From JASFUX01 sp050050115 (GTDB taxonomy: Bacteria > Pseudomonadota > Alphaproteobacteria > Caulobacterales > Maricaulaceae), in contig JASFUX010000020.1 of assembly GCA_050050115.1 (NCBI GenBank), positions 1-22,605 on the forward strand: a stretch of DNA of 22,605 nt, in the 5' to 3' direction. A program made the translations under genes and the position numbers. The notes below the pieces were generated by a model. That model did not search any database. It was not told the DNA's origin and saw only the letters and a program-made list of their open reading frames with translations. Below are positions 14,217-20,874 of this stretch, piece by piece. Position 1 is the stretch's first letter. Every line of letters begins with the position of its first letter.

Positions 14217-16763
14217 ATGATCGTTAGGATCGCGAATTGGGCGTTCGCCGCCCTCTTGGCGCTGATCGGCGTCTATCTCGCCGTGCGGGGCGCGACGCTG
14301 ATTTCGTTGGGCGGGAGCTGGTACTATCTGCTCGCCGGGCTGGCGCTGCTCGGCGTCGTCGCCCTCCTCGTCCTGCGCAACGCCTGGGGCCCGCGCCTTT
14401 ACGCGGCGATCGTGCTCGCCACCGTGGTCTGGGCGTTCTTCGAGTCCGGGCTGGACTTCGTCTCGCTGTTGCCGCGGCTGGCGGCCTGGATCGTCGTCGG
14501 CCTCTGGTTCCTCTCGCCGTGGCACGCCGCGGCGATGCGCGGCGATGATCGAGATCGCTCTGCAGGCGGACTTTGGGTTGGCGGCGCGAGCGTCCTCGGC
14601 GTCCTGCTGCTGACCGTCGCAGCAATGCAGCCCTATCACCTCGTCCGCAGCGAGCGGGCGGAAGTCGCCGAAGCGGCGGCGGCGGCCGACTGGCGGCACT
14701 ACGGCAATTCGCCCGGCGGCACGCGGTTCTCCGAGCTGAGCCAGATCAACGTCTCCAACGTCGGCGATCTCGAAGAGGTCTGGCGCTACCGCACCGGTAT
14801 TCCCTACGAGTTCAAGAATACGCCGCTGCAGGTCGGCGAACTTCTCTACGTCTGCACGGCGGGCAACACCGTCATCGCCATCGACGCGCGTACGGGCGAA
14901 GAGCGCTGGCGGCACGTCCCGAACAACACCTTCGTCGGCTCCACGCCGGAAGAGCTCGCCAGCGGCAGCTACTTCTCCCGCACCTGCCGCGGCGTCGGCT
15001 ACTACGAGGCGGCGGCCGGCTATGACGGCCCCTGCCCCGAGCGCATCCTGACCGGAACGACCGACGCGCGGCTCTTGGCGCTCAACGCGACGACCGGCGC
15101 GAAGTGCTCCGATTTCGGCGTCGACGGAGAAGTCGACCTCAACGTCGGCCTCGGCCCGCGCGACCCCTACGGCTACATGTTCACCTCCGTGCCCTTGATC
15201 GCCGGCGACAAGGCGGTCGTCGGGGGCTGGGTGATGGACAACCAGGAGCTGGGGAACGTCTCGGGCGTGCTGCGCGCGTTCAACGTCGTCTCCGGCGCGT
15301 TCGAGTGGGCCTGGGACATGGGCGACCTCGGCAATCAAGGCATGCCCGCGGGAGAAGCCGGAGAGTTCACGCGCGGCACGCCGAACGTGTGGTCGATCAT
15401 GAGCTACGATCCAGAGCTCGACCTCGTGTTCGCGCCCACCGGCAACGCGTCTCCCGACTACTTCGGCGGCCGGCGGCGGCCGTTCGACGACGACTACTCC
15501 TCCTCGATCATCGCGATCCACGGCGACAGCGGCGAGCTGGCGTGGTCCTACCAGACGGTGCACCACGACATCTGGGACTACGACATTCCTTCCCAGCCGA
15601 CACTCGTCGACATCACGGTCGACGGCGAGCGGGTTCCGGTGGTTCTCGCGCCGACCAAGCGCGGCGAGATCTTCGTCCTTGATCGGAGAGACGGGACACC
15701 GGTCTACCCGGCGCAGACCTGCCCGGACGGCTCGCCGGCGCAGCCGGGCGGCGAATGCGCCGTCCCGCAAGGCACGGTCGAAGGCGACTACGTCACGGCG
15801 ACACAGCCCTTCTCCGGCCTGCCGAACTTCCGCCCCGACCGCTTCGAGCGGGACATGTGGGGCGTGACGCCGCTCGATCAGCTCTATTGCCGGATCGAGT
15901 ACCGGAAGATGCGCTACGAGGGCCATTTCACGCCGCCGATGCGCGGCGGAGGCGGCGGCGCGAGCGGCGAGCCGACCTGGGGCGGCTCATTCCAGTATCC
16001 CGGCAACGCCGGCGGCTTTAACTGGCCGAGCGTCTCGGTCGACCCGGACAACGGCTGGCTGATCGCCCAGCCGATGCTGGTCGGCAACCGCATCGTGATG
16101 GCGACTCCGGCCGAGCGCGCGGCGATCTACGGCGGGCCGCAAGCAGCGCCGGCGGTCGAGGAGTCGCGCGACGCCGAGCCCGGCGCGGACGCCGAGGAAG
16201 AGACGATTGAAGAACTCGCCGAGCGTCGGCGCGCGGAGCAGGCCTACACTTACCTGGCGCAAGGCGAGTGGGACCCCGACACCGCCCGCTACGGCCTGAC
16301 GGCGCGCTTCATGTCGGACTGGCGACTGCCGCTCCTCGGCATCCCGTCCGGCCTGCCGTGCTTCGAGCCGCCCTACGGCCGGCTCGCGGTGATCGACCTC
16401 AACACCAACACGCTGCTCTGGAGCCGCCCGATCGGAAACATGCGCGAGCTGGGTCCGTTCGGAATCAAGCCGGGGCTGCCGTTCGAGGTCGGCACGCCGG
16501 TCCTCGGCGGCACGACGACCACGCGGGGCGGACTGATCTTCCAGCTCGGAACGATCGATTCCACGTTCCGCGCGGTCGACGTCGAAACGGGGCGGATCAA
16601 GTGGTCAGAGCACTTGCCGAACACGGCCAGCTCGACCCCGGTCACCTACGCCGTCGACGGCCGGCAGTACGTCGTCGTCGCCGTGCCGCAGGACCCGTCG
16701 GTCGATCCCGGAGACGGGCAAGGCGGCTGGGTGATCGCCTACGCGTTGCCGGAAGACGAATAG
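14217..16763 (+). CDS. Membrane-bound PQQ-dependent dehydrogenase (glucose/quinate/shikimate dehydrogenase family)
   Basis: An 848-aa quinoprotein of the Gcd/QuiA type that oxidises a sugar or polyol in the periplasm and passes electrons to ubiquinone. Five hydrophobic helices occupy about 1-140 (membrane anchor). The rest is a PQQ beta-propeller with repeats such as IDARTGEERW and FVLDRRDGT, the DWRHYGNSPGGTRFSEL entry, the TCRGVGYY and PCPERIL segments, and the HHDIWDYDIPSQPTL motif from His449. GGGGAG precedes the ATG. A Glu/Ala-rich stretch at about 642-677 (DAEPGADAEEETIEELAERR) looks like an insertion and helps explain a length above the ~800 aa usual for the family. Substrate cannot be fixed from sequence. 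No PQQ synthesis genes are in the window, so the cofactor must come from elsewhere. Confidence 0.93.
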   Translation: MIVRIANWAFAALLALIGVYLAVRGATLISLGGSWYYLLAGLALLGVVALLVLRNAWGPRLYAAIVLATVVWAFFESGLDFVSLLPRLAAWIVVGLWFLSPWHAAAMRGDDRDRSAGGLWVGGASVLGVLLLTVAAMQPYHLVRSERAEVAEAAAAADWRHYGNSPGGTRFSELSQINVSNVGDLEEVWRYRTGIPYEFKNTPLQVGELLYVCTAGNTVIAIDARTGEERWRHVPNNTFVGSTPEELASGSYFSRTCRGVGYYEAAAGYDGPCPERILTGTTDARLLALNATTGAKCSDFGVDGEVDLNVGLGPRDPYGYMFTSVPLIAGDKAVVGGWVMDNQELGNVSGVLRAFNVVSGAFEWAWDMGDLGNQGMPAGEAGEFTRGTPNVWSIMSYDPELDLVFAPTGNASPDYFGGRRRPFDDDYSSSIIAIHGDSGELAWSYQTVHHDIWDYDIPSQPTLVDITVDGERVPVVLAPTKRGEIFVLDRRDGTPVYPAQTCPDGSPAQPGGECAVPQGTVEGDYVTATQPFSGLPNFRPDRFERDMWGVTPLDQLYCRIEYRKMRYEGHFTPPMRGGGGGASGEPTWGGSFQYPGNAGGFNWPSVSVDPDNGWLIAQPMLVGNRIVMATPAERAAIYGGPQAAPAVEESRDAEPGADAEEETIEELAERRRAEQAYTYLAQGEWDPDTARYGLTARFMSDWRLPLLGIPSGLPCFEPPYGRLAVIDLNTNTLLWSRPIGNMRELGPFGIKPGLPFEVGTPVLGGTTTTRGGLIFQLGTIDSTFRAVDVETGRIKWSEHLPNTASSTPVTYAVDGRQYVVVAVPQDPSVDPGDGQGGWVIAYALPEDE

Positions 16764-16785
16764 GCGGGCCCGGCTCAGCGTCCCA

Positions 16786-16806
16786 GCGCGGATCGAGCCT
16801 CCGCGC
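16786..16806 (+). terminator. Hairpin after the PQQ dehydrogenase, possible weak terminator
   Basis: GCGCGGA and TCCGCGC form a perfect 7-bp stem around a 7-base loop, 22 bases after the dehydrogenase stop codon. It is followed by CGGGTTTC, so the T-tract is only three bases. It may attenuate read-through toward the esterase operon or may not terminate at all. Nothing else recognisable is seen in 16764-16974. Confidence 0.35.
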
Positions 16807-16974
16807 CGGGTTTCAAGCAACCTGTCGTGCATCGGACGGGCCGGTTGTTTGCCCGGGTCGCCCTGAAACGCGCGCGGCCGGCGCAGGGCGACATCGCCCG
16901 CCATGCATCCAAAACCGACAGCCGAGGCATATACCGATCAACTGAGATGTTTCACCGCTCGAAGAGGTGTGGTC

Positions 16975-18639
16975 TTGACGTTGAAAGGTATCGTTCTTCC
17001 AGCGGCGATCGCGCTGGGTCTCGCCGTGTCCGCTTGCGCCAACGCGCAGGACTCCCCTGACAACGATCCCGCGCTTCTGGCGGCCGTGGAGACGGGAACT
17101 CTGCTCGGCGTCCGCGAAGACGGCGTGCGCGTGTTCAAGAGCATCCCTTACGCGGCCCCGCCGGTTGGCGACTTGAGGTGGAGGGCGCCCGAGCCGCCGC
17201 TGACGTGGGACGGCGTCCGGGACGCCGGCGCGTTCGGCCCGTGGTGTCCGCAGCCTGATTTCCAAGCCGTGCAGGCCCTGTCGGGCGGGGACAGCGCGCT
17301 TGCCGAGCGAACCCTGACCGCTGGCGGCGGCATCGTCATCCTCGACACGCCCGCTCTGTCCGACTCCAATGAAGATTGCCTGACGCTGAACGTCTGGGCG
17401 CCCGAGCAGGCGCAAGACGCGCCGGTCATCGTCTGGCTCCACGGCGGCGCTGGCGCGGGCTCGCAGCCCTACTTCAACGGAAGCCGGTTCGCTCAAGACG
17501 GCGTAGTGCTGGTCACGCTGAACTTCCGCATGTTCACGATGGGGAATTTCTCGCACCCCGCGCTCACCGCCGAGGCGTCGGAAGACGAACCGCTGACCTT
17601 GTACGCCCGGCTCGACCAGCTCGCCGCGCTGCGCTGGGTGCGCGACAACATCGAAGCCTTCGGCGGCGACCCGGCAAACGTCACCCTGGCCGGCCAGTCC
17701 GCCGGCGGCGCGGCCGTCGTTGGCCTGCTGGCGACACCTGCCGCCGAAGGTCTATTCCATCGCGCCATCATCCAATCGAGCAGCGGCTTCTGGGCGCCGT
17801 TCACGCATGAGGAGCACGAGCATCTGGGAAGCTTGCTTGCGAGCGAGACGGGGCTGCCCGGCGCGGACGCGACGGCCGCGCAGCTGCGATCGCTTCCGGT
17901 AGACGCGTTTCCGTGGGCCGGCTTTCACGCGCTCGACGGTCGCTGGTGGCCTGAAGGTCCGCACGAAGCGCTCGCGGCCGGACGGATCATCGACGTGCCT
18001 CTGATTATCGGCTGGAACAGCTTCGACGGCTCTTCGCTGCGCTATTCTCCCGAACAGGTGATCGCAAATACGCTCGACGAGGTGCTCGCGGCCTATCCGC
18101 GGGAGGGCATGTCCGAGCAAGACCTCGCCTACGCCCTTTACACCGACGCCCACAACGGCGCGCCGGCCCGCTGGATCGCGGCGCAGACCGCAGACGGCGC
18201 GCCGAGCTTCCTCTATCACTTCTCCTACGTTCTCTCCGCGGCTCGCAGCTCCTCCCCGCGCGGGGCCGAACACGGTCGCGAAATCTTTCACGTGTTCGAC
18301 AGCTGGTCGAAAATTCCGCAAGAAGAGCTTCCGCCCCAAGTCCCCAATCTCGAAGCGATCATGACTGATCAGGACCGCGCCATGACCCGGCTGCTTCACG
18401 ATTGCTGGATCACCTTCGCCGCGACGGGCGAGCCCGACTGCGAAGGCGCGCCGGACTGGCCGCGCTATCAGCCGCAAGAGGGCGAGCTGATGGAATTCGG
18501 CGAGACCGTCGCGGTGCGCAGGAACTTTCGCAAGCCGCAGCTCGACGCGCAGGAACGAGCCATGGATCATATAATGAACACGCAGAGGACAGCGTCGTCG
18601 GAGCTGATCGATCAGCTCGAACGGAGAAGACAAAACTGA
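16975..18639 (+). CDS. Type-B carboxylesterase, predicted lipoprotein
   Basis: A 554-aa carboxylesterase/para-nitrobenzyl-esterase-like serine hydrolase. Visible are the early GxxEDGVRVFKSIPYAAPPVGDLRW block, EDCLTLNVW, the oxyanion loop WLHGGAGAGS, nucleophile Ser242 in LAGQSAGGAAVVG and His433 in GAEHGREIFHVF. The likely acid lies near WNSFDGSSL. A hydrophobic leader ends in LAVSAC, a good lipobox, so the protein is probably lipid-anchored in the envelope. The start is TTG 16975, with GAAGAGG 7 bases upstream. An ATG at 16903 is in frame, but codons between it and 16975 lack the strong third-position G/C bias and it has no ribosome-binding sequence. The stop overlaps the next gene (TGATG), making it the first gene of the sigma-factor operon. 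Substrate unknown. Confidence 0.9.
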   Translation: MTLKGIVLPAAIALGLAVSACANAQDSPDNDPALLAAVETGTLLGVREDGVRVFKSIPYAAPPVGDLRWRAPEPPLTWDGVRDAGAFGPWCPQPDFQAVQALSGGDSALAERTLTAGGGIVILDTPALSDSNEDCLTLNVWAPEQAQDAPVIVWLHGGAGAGSQPYFNGSRFAQDGVVLVTLNFRMFTMGNFSHPALTAEASEDEPLTLYARLDQLAALRWVRDNIEAFGGDPANVTLAGQSAGGAAVVGLLATPAAEGLFHRAIIQSSSGFWAPFTHEEHEHLGSLLASETGLPGADATAAQLRSLPVDAFPWAGFHALDGRWWPEGPHEALAAGRIIDVPLIIGWNSFDGSSLRYSPEQVIANTLDEVLAAYPREGMSEQDLAYALYTDAHNGAPARWIAAQTADGAPSFLYHFSYVLSAARSSSPRGAEHGREIFHVFDSWSKIPQEELPPQVPNLEAIMTDQDRAMTRLLHDCWITFAATGEPDCEGAPDWPRYQPQEGELMEFGETVAVRRNFRKPQLDAQERAMDHIMNTQRTASSELIDQLERRRQN

Positions 18640-19040
18640 TGATCGCCGCCGCTCCAACCCTGCCGAACATGCCGATCGCGGTCATCACCGGGTCCTTGTT
18701 TCTTGCGGTCGCGGCGGTGTTCATCGCCGCCTTCTACTTCCACTACCGATTCAAAACGCGGTTTCTCGACGCCTTGCAGATCGCCCTGCAAAACGGCAGC
18801 GAGCTGACCCCCGACCTCGCCCGCGCGTTGGAGATGCGATCGGACTTGAGGCGCGGCGTGGTGAGCCTGACGCGCGCCGCCGCGTGCATTCTCCTTGGTC
18901 TAGCGATCCGCGTCGGCCCGGACGAAACGGGAGAGGCGCAAGCTGTAATGATGCTGCTCATTGGACTGAGCGCGTTTCCCGCCTTGTTCGGCCTGGCGCT
19001 GATTGGGTTTCACATCGGGGACCGCCGTTCCAACCGCTGA
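18639..19040 (+). CDS. Small three-helix membrane protein (possibly DUF6249 family)
   Basis: A 133-aa membrane protein with hydrophobic segments at about 12-34, 73-90 and 100-126. A cytoplasm-like helical loop lies between the first two (YRFKTRFLDALQIALQNGSELTPDLARALE). I recall DUF6249 proteins of this shape next to ECF sigma factors in related bacteria, so the assignment is tentative. The ATG overlaps the esterase stop in TGATG. Its 3' end overlaps the sigma factor frame by 38 bases if that gene starts at TTG 19003. It could take part in signal sensing with the sigma/anti-sigma pair. No enzymatic motif is visible. Confidence 0.8.
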   Translation: MIAAAPTLPNMPIAVITGSLFLAVAAVFIAAFYFHYRFKTRFLDALQIALQNGSELTPDLARALEMRSDLRRGVVSLTRAAACILLGLAIRVGPDETGEAQAVMMLLIGLSAFPALFGLALIGFHIGDRRSNR

Positions 19041-19593
19041 TGACAAATATGGCGGCAGTGATGACGAGCTTGCCCGGCTCGTGGCGAGCGCCGGGGACCG
19101 ACGCGCCTTTGGCGTGCTGACGCAGCGGCACCACGCGGCGGTGCGCTCGACGCTGATGCGGCTGACGCGCAATCCCGCAATCGCGGATGACTTGGCGCAA
19201 GAAACCTTCATCCGCGCCTTCTTGCGGATAGACCAGTACACCGTCGGCCGGTCGTTTCGCGCCTGGCTTGGGGGGATCGCCTATCGTGAATTCCTGAAGG
19301 ACCGGCGCAAGCAAATGAGGGCTGTTCAGCACGCCCGCCAGCATAACGACGATCCGGCCCGGGACGTCGCGTCATTCAATCCGGAGCGGATCGATCTTGA
19401 TCGGGCGCTCGCGACGCTGCGGCCTGAAGAGCGAACCGCAGTGATTCTTTGTTACGCGAGCGGAATGTCCCACGCTGAGGTGTCTGAAGCGATGGCGGCG
19501 CCGCTCGGAACGGTGAAGTCCTGGGTCAATCGAGGCCGAGACAAGCTCAAAACCGCTTTGAAGGAACCGACGGAGAAATACGACAGTGAGTAA
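19003..19593 (+). CDS. ECF (sigma-70 family, group 4) RNA polymerase sigma factor
   Basis: A 196-aa alternative sigma factor. Region 2 covers about 22-105, with DELARLVASAGDRRAF, the core-binding IADDLAQETFIRAFLRI and FRAWLGGIAYREFLKDRRK. Region 4 covers about 130-190, with LATLRPEERTAVILCYASGMSHAEVSEAM and the helix-turn-helix PLGTVKSWVNRGRDKLK. No extra C-terminal domain is seen. The start is uncertain: TTG 19003 directly follows an in-frame TGA (19000-19002) and is the only usual start codon before region 2; the next, GTG 19081, would remove part of it. The coupled-looking ATG at 19040 is in another frame. The stop overlaps the GTG of the next gene by 8 bases. It probably directs transcription of its own operon and others; no convincing cognate promoter was found. 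Confidence 0.9.
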   Translation: MGFTSGTAVPTADDKYGGSDDELARLVASAGDRRAFGVLTQRHHAAVRSTLMRLTRNPAIADDLAQETFIRAFLRIDQYTVGRSFRAWLGGIAYREFLKDRRKQMRAVQHARQHNDDPARDVASFNPERIDLDRALATLRPEERTAVILCYASGMSHAEVSEAMAAPLGTVKSWVNRGRDKLKTALKEPTEKYDSE

Positions 19594-19948
19594 CGAGCAT
19601 GACGCCAAAGACGTCGTCGCGCAGGCGTTCGAAGACGTCGAGGCCGGCATTGAAGATGCGGGTTTCTCGCAAGCGGTCGCGTCGCGACTGACTTTCAAGA
19701 TACGCGCGCGTCGCATCATTCTGGCCGCTGTCGCCTTCTTGGGTCTATTGCCATTTTTGCTTCAGCTTGAGACCGGCCGCCGCCTGTTGACCGACCTGCC
19801 GGCCCAGCTCGTCGATTTCGGCGCGCCGTTGCAGAGCGCGGCAGGAGTCGACTGGCTGGCCGCGCTCGTTCTTTTCCTGGCGATCCCGGCCGTGCTGTTC
19901 AAGACCCTGTTCGCGGTCCTATTCGCAATGCGCGTCCGGTCAACCTGA
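19586..19948 (+). CDS. Probable membrane-bound anti-sigma factor
   Basis: A 120-aa protein starting at GTG 19586, which overlaps the end of the ECF sigma gene by 8 bases. About 42 N-terminal residues are charged and helical (DVVAQAFEDVEAGIEDAGFSQAVASRL) and would face the cytoplasm. Two hydrophobic segments follow at about 43-61 and 89-115. Position, translational coupling and topology fit an anti-sigma factor holding the sigma factor at the membrane. The zinc-binding HxxxCxxC motif of the common ZAS class is absent, and there is no cysteine at all. I recognise no family, so the role rests on context. It converges on the glycosyltransferase gene after 31 bases. Confidence 0.72.
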   Translation: MSNEHDAKDVVAQAFEDVEAGIEDAGFSQAVASRLTFKIRARRIILAAVAFLGLLPFLLQLETGRRLLTDLPAQLVDFGAPLQSAAGVDWLAALVLFLAIPAVLFKTLFAVLFAMRVRST

Positions 19949-19979
19949 CCAACCCGTCGCCGACGCGCCGCGACGCCCC

Positions 19980-20720
19980 CTACCGCTCCTCCACGCTCCC
20001 CGGCTGGCGTGCCCGGCTGTTCAGCCACATCACGCCGAAGAGGTCCGACAACGACGCCATCATCCGTCCAAGGTTGGAGTACTTCGAGCTGCCGTGCATC
20101 CGGGGGCGGTGATTGACGTCGCGGAACTCGATCTCATAGCCCTCGCGCAGCATCAGCGCCGGGATGAAGCGGTGGACGTGATCGAAGTACGGCAGCCGCA
20201 GGAACGCCTCGCGGCGGAACGCCTTGAGGCCGCAGCCGGTGTCGTCGGTCTTGTCTTTGAGCAGCCGCTTGCGCACGCCGTTGCCGACCTTCGAGCCGAA
20301 CCGCTTCCATGAGCTGTCCTGACGTTTGGCCCGCCGGCCGCCGACGAGCGCCAGGTCCGCCGGCGCGTCGGGCCGCGCCAGCGCATCAACCAGCTTGGGT
20401 ATGTCCGCCGGATCGTTCTGCCCGTCGCCGTCGAGCGTCGCGACGATCGGCGCCCGCGCGGCCAGCACGCCAGTGCGCACCGCGCGGCTCTGGCCGGCGT
20501 TCGCGCCATGGCGCAGCACCCGCAGCGCCGGATAGGTCGCCTTCAAGGCGACAAGGGCGTCATTGGTGCCGTCCGACGAGCAGTCGTCGACAAAAATCAT
20601 CTCATACGCCCGGCCCTCGAGCGCCGCGGCGATCTCGCCGGCCAGCTCGCCGACGTTCTCTTCTTCGTTGTAGACCGGCACGACGACGCTCACGTCGACG
20701 CGCGCATCTGGTTCATTCAT
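19980..20720 (-). CDS. Family 2 glycosyltransferase (dolichol-phosphate mannose synthase/ArnC-like)
   Basis: A 246-aa GT-A fold enzyme expected to move a sugar from a nucleotide donor to a polyprenyl phosphate at the inner membrane face. The start VSVVVPVYNEEENV, then FVDDCSSDGT (about 43-52), the metal-binding Asp97-x-Asp99 in TLDGDGQNDP, and later DDTGCGLKAFRREAF and NHRPRMHGSSKYSNLGR match DPM1-like synthases. ArnC/GtrB proteins carry two C-terminal membrane helices; here the chain ends soon after SDLFGVMWLNSRA, so those helices are missing. The ATG at 20720 has a weak ribosome-binding sequence. It is divergent from an ArnT-like transferase across 154 bases, suggesting the pair makes and then uses a lipid-linked sugar, perhaps on lipid A or another envelope glycan. 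Confidence 0.9.
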   Translation of the reverse strand: MNEPDARVDVSVVVPVYNEEENVGELAGEIAAALEGRAYEMIFVDDCSSDGTNDALVALKATYPALRVLRHGANAGQSRAVRTGVLAARAPIVATLDGDGQNDPADIPKLVDALARPDAPADLALVGGRRAKRQDSSWKRFGSKVGNGVRKRLLKDKTDDTGCGLKAFRREAFLRLPYFDHVHRFIPALMLREGYEIEFRDVNHRPRMHGSSKYSNLGRMMASLSDLFGVMWLNSRARQPGSVEER

Positions 20721-20874
20721 CGGCCGTCACTCGCCCCTGAGCATGCGGCTCCTCCCCAAATCCCTTTCCGGTCCTGCATAAGACGCAGCCGCGAGATGAA
20801 AAATTCGTCCCGCTGTGCGATGCGGCTGGGCTAGGTTGAAGCGCGCTTTCGGGGTGGGACATAGCGGACCTTCC

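Noticed and set aside
14094..15926. 610-codon minus-strand open frame opposite the PQQ dehydrogenase
   Set aside because: The product is Arg/Val/Ala-rich with no recognisable domain, and the other strand encodes an unmistakable quinoprotein.
16903..16974. ATG 16903 as the start of the carboxylesterase
   Set aside because: No ribosome-binding sequence; codons between 16903 and 16975 lack the G/C third-position bias; the signal peptide starts cleanly at TTG 16975.
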